Positions 1 through 8,406 are shown, numbered from the stretch's first letter. The stretch: DNA of 64,000 nucleotides from Chitinophaga pinensis (GCA_943324565.2 CALPMC020000001.1:1-64000); one strand, 5' to 3'. The notes: a model not told the origin generated them from the letters alone. Numbers and translations: made by a program.

Positions 1-224
1 AAAAATAAACCAATTTCAGTTCAGTAGCTAAAACCATGAAATTCAAGGCCAATCATTGTTCGCTATCAATCACAAAATAGTTCTCACTTCGAATAAATCT
101 TTAGTTTTCAACATTCAAGTATTTTACTGGTACGATTGCGAATACACAAATTATTTTTTCAGTTTTCAACTTTTAATTCTTAGTTAATAGTTGTTTAGAA
201 CTAACACTACTTTGTGAGATTTTA

Positions 225-232
225 TACATTTG
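225..232 (+). promoter_or_regulatory. -7 element TACATTTG upstream of the GH3 gene
   Basis: The eight bases match the Bacteroidota -7 consensus TAnnTTTG and end 14 bases before the ATG at 247. No TTG/TTTG lies at the usual 19-base spacing, so the -33 half is missing or weak. The rest of 1-246 is AT-rich and I see no gene in it. Confidence 0.35.
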
Positions 233-246
233 ACCAAACATAAAAA

Positions 247-1392
247 ATGACAAAATTATTTACCGCAATCGCATTGAGTTCTTTACTTTTTCAAAGTTGT
301 GCGCAAAGTCCAGCTAAAGAAACAAAAAAAGTAATCTCGCAGCCTGTTACGAAAATAGACTTCAAATTGACTGATTATTTGGATGATAATAAAGATTTGG
401 ACAAAGAAGTAGAGCGCATTTTTAAAGAAATGGACGACACAGCACGCGTTGCACAATTAATTATGCCAGCTGTTGGACGTTTGGGAAAAACGAAAGATCA
501 AATCGATTCTTACATCAAAGAACGAATAATTGGTGGCGTTTTGATGTTGAATGGTACCAAAGAAGAATTCAGTTCATGGATTAAAGACTTTGAGAGCAAC
601 AATAAAAAAATGGGAAATCTACCTTTTTTGTACAGTGCAGATGCTGAACCTAGTTTGGTAAATCGCAAAATAACAGGTTCAACGCAAGTAAAAAAAGCAA
701 ATGAGGTCGCTACACTTGCTGAAGTTACTACAGTTGCACAAACGATTTCTACTGACTTAAACGCAATTGGAATCAACTATAATTTTGCACCTGTTGTGGA
801 TATGTCAGCAAACAAAACGGTTGGTTATCGTGGTTTTGGGGCGATTGCTGAAAACTTAATTCCTTGGTCGGACGAGTTTATTCAAGTGACTCAAAAAAAT
901 AATATCATTGCAACTGCAAAACATTTCCCAGGCCACGGCTTAGTTTCTGGTGATACGCATCATTCTTTACAATCTATTGATGGAGAAATGAAAGAAGTGA
1001 AAAATTATCCTGAGTTGATTAAAAATGGAGTGCTTTCAATCATGGTGGCACACATCGCAGTGGTTAATAATGTAAAATTCGACACAGACGGTTTGCCTTC
1101 TACTTGTTCAGAAAAAATCGTAACGAAATTGCTACGTGACAGTTTGAATTTCAAAGGCTTGATTGTTACTGACGCTATGAATATGGGCGGTGTTGCAAGC
1201 GTTCCTCAAGCTTCTTTTAAAGCAATTAATGCTGGTTGCGATATTTTGTTGATGCCGTTAGACGTAAAAAAATCACACGATGAATTATTGGCTGCGTACC
1301 GAAAAGACAAAAACTTCAAATTAAAAGCTGACGCATCTGTGAAAAGAATCATTCGCATGAAAATAGCGATGGGCTTGATTTCAGTAAAATAA
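247..1392 (+). CDS. Glycoside hydrolase family 3 lipoprotein (NagZ-like beta-N-acetylhexosaminidase)
   Basis: Predicted to hydrolyse beta-linked N-acetylhexosamines, for example in peptidoglycan turnover fragments, from the outside of a membrane. The 381-residue product starts with a lipoprotein signal whose lipobox ends LFQSC (Cys18). It then has one GH3 N-terminal barrel. The motif KHFPGHG followed by four residues and DTH (around residues 225-238) is the NagZ-type catalytic loop, with Asp and His as the acid/base pair. IVTDAMNMGG near residue 310 carries the expected nucleophile Asp. There is no second GH3 domain, which fits the short NagZ form. The gene stands alone, with a terminator directly downstream. 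Family assignment is firm; the substrate is inferred from the motif. Confidence 0.9.
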   Translation: MTKLFTAIALSSLLFQSCAQSPAKETKKVISQPVTKIDFKLTDYLDDNKDLDKEVERIFKEMDDTARVAQLIMPAVGRLGKTKDQIDSYIKERIIGGVLMLNGTKEEFSSWIKDFESNNKKMGNLPFLYSADAEPSLVNRKITGSTQVKKANEVATLAEVTTVAQTISTDLNAIGINYNFAPVVDMSANKTVGYRGFGAIAENLIPWSDEFIQVTQKNNIIATAKHFPGHGLVSGDTHHSLQSIDGEMKEVKNYPELIKNGVLSIMVAHIAVVNNVKFDTDGLPSTCSEKIVTKLLRDSLNFKGLIVTDAMNMGGVASVPQASFKAINAGCDILLMPLDVKKSHDELLAAYRKDKNFKLKADASVKRIIRMKIAMGLISVK

Positions 1393-1412
1393 TTTCTACA
1401 AACTAATATTGG

Positions 1413-1440
1413 AAAGGCGTTCGAAAGGATGCCTTTTTTT
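1413..1440 (+). terminator. Intrinsic terminator after the GH3 gene
   Basis: AAAGGCGT pairs with ATGCCTTT (8 bp, one G-T pair) around an 8-base loop, and the 3' arm runs into seven T. It starts about 20 bases after the GH3 stop codon. Confidence 0.75.
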
Positions 1441-1502
1441 GTTTGCTGAATTCAAGCGACAAATGCAACTTTTGGATTAAATAATTACTTTACAACAGTA
1501 CA

Positions 1503-1793
1503 ATGAAGAACGAGATTATTATATACCAACAAGGTAAACTTGCTGAATATATTGAAGTGAGGTTGGATGAACAAAATGAAACCGTATGGCTCAATCAATA
1601 TCAATTAGCTGAATTGTTTCAAACCGATAGAACCTCAATTATTAAACATTTACAAAACATCTATTCCTCTGGAGAATTAGAAGAAAATGCAACTTGTGCA
1701 AAAATTTCACAAGTTCGAAAAGAAAGAAATAGAAAGCAAAGGCGCCAAAAATCTATCATCGGAAAAACCACCGGAATAACCATCGGAATTTAA
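1503..1793 (+). pseudogene. Truncated RhuM-family (virulence protein) N-terminus
   Basis: The first ~75 residues match the start of RhuM-type proteins: EIIIYQQGKLAEYIEVRLDE, then WLNQYQLAELFQTDRTSIIKH, a DNA-binding-like helical segment, then ENATCAKISQV. Intact members run to about 300 residues or more and continue into a conserved core that is absent here. After residue ~70 the frame turns into Lys/Arg-rich sequence and stops at 1793. A different frame of the same bases reads EIESKGAKNLSSEKPPE, which looks protein-like and suggests a frameshift or a junction with another gene. Intact RhuM genes are often found on mobile or accessory DNA. I call it a decayed remnant; a short functional DNA-binding protein is possible but less likely. 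Confidence 0.6.
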
Positions 1794-1860
1794 AAGAAAA
1801 TAATCAGCTAAAACCCTTATAATAAAAGACATTTAACCGTCGGAATAAACATCGGAATAA
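1755..1860 (+). repeat. Degenerate short repeat, core (A/C)CATCGGAATAA
   Basis: Five imperfect copies occur between the RhuM remnant and fic: ATCATCGGAA (from 1754), ACCACCGGAATAA (1767), ACCATCGGAAT (1779), ACCGTCGGAATAA (1836) and ACATCGGAATAA (1849). In one frame the unit would read KPPE/KPSE-like. Such Pro/Glu/Ser-rich tandem peptides occur in some AAA/RecG-like accessory regulators, so this may be debris of a coding repeat. Confidence 0.4.
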
Positions 1861-1861
1861 A

Positions 1862-1894
1862 TTGTAAAATATCGAATTTTTTTATTTAGTTTTG
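1862..1894 (+). promoter_or_regulatory. Probable promoter of the fic gene
   Basis: TTG at 1862-1864 lies 22 bases before TAGTTTTG (1887-1894), which matches TAnnTTTG. The predicted transcript starts near 1898, so the ATG at 1913 is the natural first start. An in-frame TTG at 1892 falls inside the -7 element and is unlikely to be used. Confidence 0.5.
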
Positions 1895-1912
1895 TATTCT
1901 GTTAAAAAGACT

Positions 1913-3148
1913 ATGAACTATTACATGACTCCAAATACGATGGAACCATTATTTCCTGAAGATAACTCAGGTGAATTGGAATCCCTTGCATTGGAGTTAA
2001 TAAGTAAGGCAGGAAGATTATCTGGAACAATGAACGAGGAAACTCGAAAAGCAATTGCATCATTTCTACTTCCTATGAATAGCTACTATTCAAACTTGAT
2101 TGAAGGTCACGACACACATCCAATAGACATAGATAAAGCATTGAAAAATGAATATTCATCAGACAAGACAAAACGCGATTTGCAATTAGAAGCGTATGCA
2201 CATATAAAATTACAATCAATCATTTCATCGGAAATACGAAATGGAGAAAATAGTGTTAATCCAACTTCAATTGACTATTTAAAGTCCATTCATCGAAGGT
2301 TTTATGAGCATTTACCGGAAACTTTTAAAGAAGTAAAATCGAAAGATGGTCTCATTAAAATCGTTGTACCAGGAGAATTTCGTGATTGCGAAGTAATTGT
2401 TGGTCGACACGTTGCACCGTTTACAGAAAAACTTCATCTTTTCACGGATAGATTTGAAGAATTCTACAATCCAATTCACTTAAACAATCAATCTAAAGTT
2501 AGGCGTATTATTTCCATTGCTGCATCACATCATCGTTTGGCTTGGATTCACCCCTTTCTAGATGGTAATGGTCGTGTAGTTAGACTTTATTCAGATGCCT
2601 GTTTTATTTTTGAAAACATAGATGCTTCAGGACTTTGGTCCATTTCAAGAGGTTTAGCAAGAAAAAACGAAGACTACAAAAATTATCTTGCTCAAGCAGA
2701 TTTAACGCGCTATAATGATTATGACGGCAGAGGTAATTTATCGAATAGTAAATTGGTGCAATTCTGTAAATTTTTCCTTGAAACTGCAATTGACCAAACG
2801 GAATTTATGTTTAAAATCATTGAAACACATAACATTCTTATACATATTAAAAGTTTCACAAAATTGATGGTCAACAGAGGTGCGTTACGACCTGAGGCTG
2901 AATTTATTTTGAGTGATCTTTTTTTAAAGGGAAAAATTAGTAAGGTAGAAGCGATGCGAATCACCAATACCTCTGATAAAACGCTGAAAATGACCATTGA
3001 TAAATTAACTGAAATGGGATTGCTAATTTCTAAAAAAGAAAGTATATCAATGATGTATTACGTTAACTATTCGGTAAAATATTCACCAATGATTTTCCCT
3101 GGTCTGTACCCCGGAAATAAAGAGGTAGAAATGTATAGTAATATTTGA
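1913..3148 (+). CDS. Fic family protein (class II, N-terminal inhibitory helix) with C-terminal winged helix
   Basis: Fic enzymes usually transfer AMP from ATP to a hydroxyl side chain of a target protein. The product (411 residues from ATG 1913) carries the complete active-site motif HPFLDGNGRVVR near residue 211. Near residue 64 it has SNLIEG, which fits the inhibitory (S/T)xxxE(G/N) helix of class II Fic proteins, where the Glu blocks ATP binding until relieved. The last ~100 residues look like a winged-helix domain (KISKVEAMRITNTSDKTLKM then LTEMGLL), as in many Fic proteins of bacterial chromosomes. No antitoxin gene is adjacent, which agrees with a built-in inhibitor. The target cannot be told from sequence. 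A broken RhuM-type gene upstream suggests an accessory island. Confidence 0.9.
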   Translation: MNYYMTPNTMEPLFPEDNSGELESLALELISKAGRLSGTMNEETRKAIASFLLPMNSYYSNLIEGHDTHPIDIDKALKNEYSSDKTKRDLQLEAYAHIKLQSIISSEIRNGENSVNPTSIDYLKSIHRRFYEHLPETFKEVKSKDGLIKIVVPGEFRDCEVIVGRHVAPFTEKLHLFTDRFEEFYNPIHLNNQSKVRRIISIAASHHRLAWIHPFLDGNGRVVRLYSDACFIFENIDASGLWSISRGLARKNEDYKNYLAQADLTRYNDYDGRGNLSNSKLVQFCKFFLETAIDQTEFMFKIIETHNILIHIKSFTKLMVNRGALRPEAEFILSDLFLKGKISKVEAMRITNTSDKTLKMTIDKLTEMGLLISKKESISMMYYVNYSVKYSPMIFPGLYPGNKEVEMYSNI

Positions 3149-3159
3149 AACCTACCTCC

Positions 3160-3300
3160 CCTCCCCTGATAGCAGCGACATCCTCCGACTGTGCAAAGTG
3201 AGAGCGGAGTCCGCCGCGGCGGATAGAGCGGAAAATCAGAGTTAGAATGATGGAGAGAGCGAGAAAGTCAGAGATATAGCGGATAGCAGGCAAAGGCGCC
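3160..3300. repeat. GC-rich intergenic element with palindrome and GATAGCAG ends
   Basis: This stretch separates two convergent genes and is far richer in G+C than its surroundings. It opens with CCCTGATAGCAGCG and closes with GATATAGCGGATAGCAGG, so GATAGCAG recurs at 3168-3175 and 3282-3289. In the middle is a perfect 14-base palindrome, TCCGCCGCGGCGGA (3210-3223). Partly self-complementary arms lie outside it (CTCCGACT against AGTCAGAG, one mismatch). I recall similar GATAGCAG-bounded intergenic elements in flavobacterial genomes; that is memory, not a search. There is no U-tract of the ordinary terminator type. Confidence 0.45.
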
Positions 3301-3347
3301 ACATCTAAATCAACTACCTTTCCCAACGAAACCGAGTAAAAAGCAAA

Positions 3348-5207
3348 CTAACTTTCAAGAAACCCTTCAATCAAATCTCTTGGATGCGTAGTTTCTAAGA
3401 CCGGGAAATCAAACCAAGAAGACAATTGTATTTCAAAACCTGTTTTATTCAAATAACTGTTCAAGGCTGCGTTAAGTCCATTAGTATACTTTTCGTGGTC
3501 GGCGCCTTGTGGGTCGAGGTGGATTAAATCATTTTGAGCGAAGCCTTCAAAAATAGGACCTGTAATTTCAATTCCAAATTCCTCCGGATTTAGACCGATT
3601 GGGCTATGCGCAGTTGCTGTAAACAAATGCCAAAAAGCCGATTGAATGCAATTTTTCTCAAACAGTTGCCTTACCACTTCTAAGGAATCAATTGTTTCTT
3701 GCTCAGTTTCAGTTGGAAAACCGTACATCAAATAAGCATGTACAAAAATTCCATAGCTTGAAAAGTTATGCGTTACTCTTGTAACTTGAGCAATGTCCAC
3801 CCCTTTCTTCATCTTAGCCAAAAGCCGATCGGAAGCAACTTCTAAACCACCTGTAACGGCTACACAGCCTGCCTTTGCCATGAGTTCGCACAACTCATCT
3901 GTAAACGTTTTTTCAAATCGAATGTTGGTCCACCAAGTAATTGAAAGATTGCGTTTTATCAATTCCAAAGAAAGTGCCCTCAACATTTTAGGGGGAGCCG
4001 CTTCGTCTACAAAATGAAAACCTGTTAAACCTGTATCTGCAATTATTTTTTCGATTTTATCCACCAACTTTTCGGCAGTTGTATTTTGGTAATTCCCAAT
4101 ATAATCAAGGCTTACATCGCAAAAGGAGCATTGTTTCCAATAACAACCATGCGAAACTGTTAGTTTGTTCCATCTTTTGTCGGTCCACATGCGGTGCATT
4201 GGGTTCACCACATCTAAAAATGAAACATACTTTTCGAAAGGTAAATCAACATAGCTCGGTGCAGGTAAATTTTCGTGGTGAAAAATCTTATTGGGAATAT
4301 GATTTTTGTACACCACACGATTATTTTCTAATACAAACGTTCTTTCCAACTCAATACTACTGATTTTTCCTTCAATCAACTGCACCATTTTTAAAATCGG
4401 TCCTTCACCATCGTCTAACGAAATAAAGTCGAGGTAGTCAAAAATCCGTGTGTCTTCCAAGCTTCGAAGTTCTGTATTGCAATAACCACCACCAAAAGCA
4501 ACGTAAATAGCTGGATAAAAATCTTTTATAAATTGTGAACACCTCAAGGCAGCAAATAAATTACCAGGAAAAGGTATCGTGAAGCCTATTAAATTCGGTT
4601 CATACAATAGAATTTTCTCCTCTAAAATCCGCAGCATTTCCTCTTCAATAAGCGTCGGTTCGTAGTGTAAAAATTCATCTATTTGATCAAAACTACTCGC
4701 TGATCGTGCAATTTGTTCTGCATATTTTGTGAACGCGAAAAACTCATCAACATTAGCTTGGATGAAATCTCCAATTTCTTCAATAAAAAGAGTCGCGTAA
4801 TGTTTTGCTTTGTCAATGATTCCAGCATCACCTTCTGCCCATTTAATCGCTGTATTCACCTTCGCTAATCGGTGCCCATTAGGTAAAAAATCGGGTTCTG
4901 TAATTTTAAGAGCTGTTTCTAAATCGTGTTTTTGTAAAAAACGAATCACTAAATCAACCCTTGCAATGTATAACAGCTTCATTTTCTTGACCCCAGGAAA
5001 AATATTACTTCCGATGTCATTTGCTTCCTTAAAAAGCTGCACCAAAAAATCACTAGTAAACACCGAAGTAAACAGCTCAATACTTAAGTCGTAATGTGAA
5101 ACTGAAACCTGATGGCCCTCCAAAAAGCCTTTCAAATAAGAGGTTGCAGGATATGGAGTGTTAAGTTGTGTAAATGGCGGCGTTATGAGAAGTAACTTAG
5201 TTTGCAT
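3348..5207 (-). CDS. B12-binding-domain radical SAM protein
   Basis: An unidentified radical SAM enzyme with an N-terminal cobalamin-binding-like region. The N-terminus (KLLLITPPFTQLNTPYPA) is typical of this class. A middle segment, NLIGFTIPFPGNLFAALRCS then VAFGGGYCNTELRS, fits the B12-binding Rossmann fold. The cluster motif is GCYWKQCSFCD (around residue 370), a CX4CX2C spacing instead of the classical CX3CX2C. HFVDEAAPP and the GGLEVAS/KMKKGV segments follow as in methylthiotransferase- and BchE-like enzymes. I start it at ATG 5207 because the domain begins there; an in-frame ATG at 5264 would add 19 residues with no family resemblance. Substrate unknown. It stands alone between a convergent fic and frr. 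Confidence 0.85.
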   Translation of the reverse strand: MQTKLLLITPPFTQLNTPYPATSYLKGFLEGHQVSVSHYDLSIELFTSVFTSDFLVQLFKEANDIGSNIFPGVKKMKLLYIARVDLVIRFLQKHDLETALKITEPDFLPNGHRLAKVNTAIKWAEGDAGIIDKAKHYATLFIEEIGDFIQANVDEFFAFTKYAEQIARSASSFDQIDEFLHYEPTLIEEEMLRILEEKILLYEPNLIGFTIPFPGNLFAALRCSQFIKDFYPAIYVAFGGGYCNTELRSLEDTRIFDYLDFISLDDGEGPILKMVQLIEGKISSIELERTFVLENNRVVYKNHIPNKIFHHENLPAPSYVDLPFEKYVSFLDVVNPMHRMWTDKRWNKLTVSHGCYWKQCSFCDVSLDYIGNYQNTTAEKLVDKIEKIIADTGLTGFHFVDEAAPPKMLRALSLELIKRNLSITWWTNIRFEKTFTDELCELMAKAGCVAVTGGLEVASDRLLAKMKKGVDIAQVTRVTHNFSSYGIFVHAYLMYGFPTETEQETIDSLEVVRQLFEKNCIQSAFWHLFTATAHSPIGLNPEEFGIEITGPIFEGFAQNDLIHLDPQGADHEKYTNGLNAALNSYLNKTGFEIQLSSWFDFPVLETTHPRDLIEGFLES

Positions 5208-5210
5208 GTG

Positions 5211-5218
5211 CAAATATA
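5211..5218 (-). promoter_or_regulatory. -7 element TATATTTG directly before the radical SAM start
   Basis: Read on the minus strand, the site matches TAnnTTTG and ends three bases before ATG 5207. With the usual offset, transcription would begin at the A of the ATG, giving a leaderless mRNA. No -33 element is visible at 17-23 bases. Confidence 0.4.
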
Positions 5219-5329
5219 AACAAGATGGAGGCTTCTTTGAGAACCTTCGATAAAAGGAATTCAAGAGACTACCAAAAGAAATTTACTATATATTTTTTTA
5301 TTCTAGATTCAAAAAAGTCAGTAATTAAA

Positions 5330-5893
5330 CTATACTGTCATAATATCTTTCTCTTTCAACTCAACCAAATCATCCACTTTTTTAATGGCTCCATTCGTGA
5401 TTTTTTGAACTTCCTCCTCAGCTGTTTTAGCCATATCTTCAGACAATCCATCATTCTTTAGATCCTTAATCATATCGATTGCATCTTTGCGATTGTTTCG
5501 AATTCCAACTTTTGCATGTTCAGCTTCTGCCTTTGCTTTCTTAACTAAATCTTTTCTGCGTTCTTCTGTTAAAGGTGGGACTGAGATAATTAATTGTTCT
5601 CCATTATTTTGTGGATTCAAACCCAGATTTGAGTTGATAATTCCTTTAGCAATTTCACTCAATATATTTTTCTCCCAAGGTTGAACAAGTATTGTTCGTG
5701 CATCGGAAGTATTAATGTTAGCAACTTGCTGAATTGGAGTCATTGAACCATAATATTCAATCATAACTCCATTTAACATAGCAGGAGAAGCTTTTCCAGC
5801 ACGTACTTTAGTTAATTCGTTTTCAAGATGAACAAGCGTTTTACCATTTGCGCTTCTAAACTCATCAAAAATCATATCTAATTCTTCTGTCAT
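5330..5893 (-). CDS. frr: Ribosome recycling factor
   Basis: Acts with EF-G to split the post-termination 70S ribosome. The 187-residue length is standard. KVRAGKASPAML and PPLTEERRKDLVKKAK are the conserved helices of domain I, and the middle section (TPIQQVANINTSDARTILVQPW) is domain II. It lies 11 bases downstream of pyrH on the same strand, the usual pyrH-frr pair, so it is probably co-transcribed with it. Confidence 0.98.
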   Translation of the reverse strand: MTEELDMIFDEFRSANGKTLVHLENELTKVRAGKASPAMLNGVMIEYYGSMTPIQQVANINTSDARTILVQPWEKNILSEIAKGIINSNLGLNPQNNGEQLIISVPPLTEERRKDLVKKAKAEAEHAKVGIRNNRKDAIDMIKDLKNDGLSEDMAKTAEEEVQKITNGAIKKVDDLVELKEKDIMTV

Positions 5894-5904
5894 AACAGAT
5901 GCTA

Positions 5905-6612
5905 TTAATTTTTTACAATTGTTCCTACTTGTTCCCCTTCAACCAATTTAATTAAATTTCCAGGTGTATCCATATCAAATACTATAATCGGCAAATCATT
6001 TTCTTTACAAAGGGTAAATGCAGTTAAATCCATTACATTTAATCCTTTAGCATAAACTTCATCAAAAGTGATTTCATTGTATTTTGTTGCTGTTTTATCT
6101 TTCTCAGGGTCAGCTGTGTAAATTCCATCAACACGCGTACCTTTCAAAATAACATCCGCATTCATTTCAATTGCTCTTAACGATGCAGCCGAATCAGTTG
6201 TAAAGAATGGATTTCCTGTTCCGGCACCAAAGATTACAACACGACCTTTTTCTAAATGACGAACTGCTTTTCTTCGAATGAAGGGTTCTGAAATTTCTTT
6301 CATTTCAATAGCTGATTGCAAACGCGTGTGAACTCCTAACGCTTCAAGTGCCGCTTGTAAAGCCATTGAATTTATCATAGTCGCCAACATTCCCATGTAA
6401 TCGCCGTGGGTTCTATCCATTCCACCAGCTTCTGCTTGAACACCGCGGAAAATATTTCCACCACCAATTACGATAGCAACTTCAATTCCCATATCGCGAA
6501 CCTCTTTTATTTGAAGTGCATACGAATGAATTCGATTGTTGTCGATTCCAAATTGTTTCTCACCCATTAGAGATTCTCCACTTAACTTGAGAAGTATTCT
6601 TTTATATTTCAT
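5905..6612 (-). CDS. pyrH: UMP kinase (uridylate kinase)
   Basis: Phosphorylates UMP to UDP with ATP in pyrimidine nucleotide synthesis. It has the amino-acid-kinase fold: [14 protein letters not shown] at the N-terminus, [11 protein letters not shown] for the phosphate-binding loop, [13 protein letters not shown], and [16 protein letters not shown] start it at ATG 6612 (235 residues); the longer frame from a TTG at 6624 would begin inside a -7 promoter element. It is first in a two-gene unit with frr and is separated from tsf by a strong terminator. Confidence 0.97.
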   Translation of the reverse strand: MKYKRILLKLSGESLMGEKQFGIDNNRIHSYALQIKEVRDMGIEVAIVIGGGNIFRGVQAEAGGMDRTHGDYMGMLATMINSMALQAALEALGVHTRLQSAIEMKEISEPFIRRKAVRHLEKGRVVIFGAGTGNPFFTTDSAASLRAIEMNADVILKGTRVDGIYTADPEKDKTATKYNEITFDEVYAKGLNVMDLTAFTLCKENDLPIIVFDMDTPGNLIKLVEGEQVGTIVKN

Positions 6613-6621
6613 AATTGTTGG

Positions 6622-6629
6622 CAAAGATA
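6622..6629 (-). promoter_or_regulatory. -7 element TATCTTTG before pyrH-frr
   Basis: A minus-strand match to TAnnTTTG that ends 9 bases before the pyrH ATG. The -33 half is not convincing. Together with the tsf terminator just upstream, it makes pyrH-frr a separate transcription unit. Confidence 0.5.
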
Positions 6630-6660
6630 AATAATCGTTTGAATCCTAGAAAAAGATGCA

Positions 6661-6691
6661 AAAAAAAAAGCTACCGATTTCGATAGCTTTT
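6661..6691 (-). terminator. Intrinsic terminator of the rplM-rpsI-rpsB-tsf operon
   Basis: On the minus strand AAAAGCTA pairs with TAGCTTTT (8 bp), with a further 3-bp inner pairing across one mismatch, and then a run of T. It begins seven bases after the tsf stop. Confidence 0.85.
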
Positions 6692-6697
6692 AAAATA

Positions 6698-7528
6698 TTA
6701 ACTCAATGAGAATCGCTTGAAGTCTGTGACTGTCAAACCTTTTTCAGTTGAATCTAAGAATTGTTCAATTGTTACTTTATTGTCGCGAACGAATGCTTGA
6801 CTTAACAATGTGTTCTCTTGGAAGAATTTATTTAAACGTCCCATTGCAATTTTCTCAGCCATCTCAGCAGGTTTACCTTCTTGAATAGCTAATTCTTTTC
6901 CAACTTCGATTTCTCTTTCAATTGTACGAGCATCAACACCGTCTTTATCGATTGCAATTGGATTCATTGCAGCGATTTGCATAGCAACTTGACGACCTGC
7001 TTCAGCAACTACATCATAACCACTATTTAAACCAACAAGAGTAGCCAATTGGTTCCCTGGATGATTGTAAGCAACAACTTTTGCAGCGTTGATAACAGCG
7101 TAACTAGATAAATCTAATTTTTCACCGATAACACCAACTTGCTCAGTGATTTTTTCTTCTACAGTCAATTTATCATTGTAAGCTAAAGCTTTTAATTCTT
7201 CTGCTGTTGCAGGTAATTTAGCTAAAGCGATATCAACGATAGATTGAACGAAATTTACGTAACCTTCATTTTTTGCTACGAAGTCAGTTTCACAATTCAA
7301 CGTTAAGATAACACCTGTAGTACCATCTGCTGAAGTTTGCGCTAAAACCAATCCTTCTTTAGCCTCATTATCACCACGTTTCGCAGCAATTTTTTGACCT
7401 TTTTTACGAAGAACGTCAACTGCTACTTCAAAATCACCATTAGCTTCAACTAATGCGTTTTTGCAGTCCATCATTCCTGCACCTGTTTGTTGGCGCAATT
7501 TATTTACATCTGAAGCTGTGATAGCCAT
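6698..7528 (-). CDS. tsf: Elongation factor Ts
   Basis: Nucleotide exchange factor for EF-Tu. The 276-residue product begins with the UBA-like domain (ASDVNKLRQQTGAGMMDCKN), then LVEANGDFEVAVDVLRKKG. It contains the conserved TDFVAKNEGY segment that inserts into EF-Tu. Two dimerisation subdomains follow. It lies 29 bases after rpsB, the classical rpsB-tsf pair, and has its own terminator downstream. Confidence 0.98.
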   Translation of the reverse strand: MAITASDVNKLRQQTGAGMMDCKNALVEANGDFEVAVDVLRKKGQKIAAKRGDNEAKEGLVLAQTSADGTTGVILTLNCETDFVAKNEGYVNFVQSIVDIALAKLPATAEELKALAYNDKLTVEEKITEQVGVIGEKLDLSSYAVINAAKVVAYNHPGNQLATLVGLNSGYDVVAEAGRQVAMQIAAMNPIAIDKDGVDARTIEREIEVGKELAIQEGKPAEMAEKIAMGRLNKFFQENTLLSQAFVRDNKVTIEQFLDSTEKGLTVTDFKRFSLS

Positions 7529-7557
7529 GATAAATATATTTAATAGTTAGTTATAAA

Positions 7558-8406
7558 TTATTCTGCTGATTTATCTTCTGCTGCTGGAGCTTCTGGAGTT
7601 TCTTCTACTACTGGAGTAGCCTCAACAACTGGTGCTGCTTCCACAACTGGAGCAACTTCAACAACTGCCTCCGAAACAACTTCTTTAGAAGAATCTTCTT
7701 TATCCTTATCTTTCAAGTTTTTACGATCTTCTAAACCTTCTTGGATAGCGTTACAAATTTGATCTAAGATTAAAGAAATTGATTTTGTTGCGTCATCATT
7801 TGCAGGGATAGGGAAGTCAACCAATTTAGGATTTGAATTCGTATCTACCATTGCAAAAGTTGGGATATTCAAACGACGAGCTTCAGCTAGTGCGATATGT
7901 TCTTTTAAAATATCAACGATGAAAATAGCTGCTGGTTGACGAGTCATGTCTGAAATCGAACCAAATGTTTTTTCTAATTTCTCTCTTTGACGAGTTTTAA
8001 ATAATTTTTCTCTTTTATTTAACGTTTCCCAAGAACCATCAGATTTCATTTTATCAATCGTAGCCATTTTACGGATTGATTTACGAGTTGTTTGAAAGTT
8101 AGTTAACATACCACCTGTCCAACGTTCTGTTACAAACGGCATATTTACTTTAGTTACTCTTTCAGAAACGATTTCTTTCGCTTGTTTTTTTGTTGCTACG
8201 AAAAGAACTTTTTTACCTGATTTTGCAATTTGTTTCATTGCTGCACAAGCTTGATCAAGGTGAACCATTGTTTTATTCAAATCAATGATGTGAATTCCTT
8301 TTTTCTCTTCGAAAATGTATGGAGCCATTGCTGGATTCCATTTTCTTTTAAGGTGACCAAAATGAACACCTGCTTCTAATAATGTTTCAAAATTTAATTT
8401 AGACAT
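7558..8406 (-). CDS. rpsB: 30S ribosomal protein S2 with an acidic Ala/Val/Pro tail
   Basis: Small-subunit protein S2. The core is standard: LLEAGVHFGHLKRKWNPAMAP at the N-terminus, FVATKKQAKEIV, and ERWTGGMLTNFQTTRKSI. After residue ~235 there is a low-complexity extension of about 45 residues rich in Ala, Val, Glu and Pro, with PVVEA-type units repeated three times. E. coli S2 has no such tail, though acidic C-terminal extensions occur in several Bacteroidota. The gene follows rpsI after 106 bases without a recognisable promoter or terminator. Confidence 0.97.
   Translation of the reverse strand: MSKLNFETLLEAGVHFGHLKRKWNPAMAPYIFEEKKGIHIIDLNKTMVHLDQACAAMKQIAKSGKKVLFVATKKQAKEIVSERVTKVNMPFVTERWTGGMLTNFQTTRKSIRKMATIDKMKSDGSWETLNKREKLFKTRQREKLEKTFGSISDMTRQPAAIFIVDILKEHIALAEARRLNIPTFAMVDTNSNPKLVDFPIPANDDATKSISLILDQICNAIQEGLEDRKNLKDKDKEDSSKEVVSEAVVEVAPVVEAAPVVEATPVVEETPEAPAAEDKSAE

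Noticed and set aside
3063-3326. Minus-strand frame across the GC-rich element
   Set aside because: It overlaps the end of fic and the repeat-like element and has no coding character.
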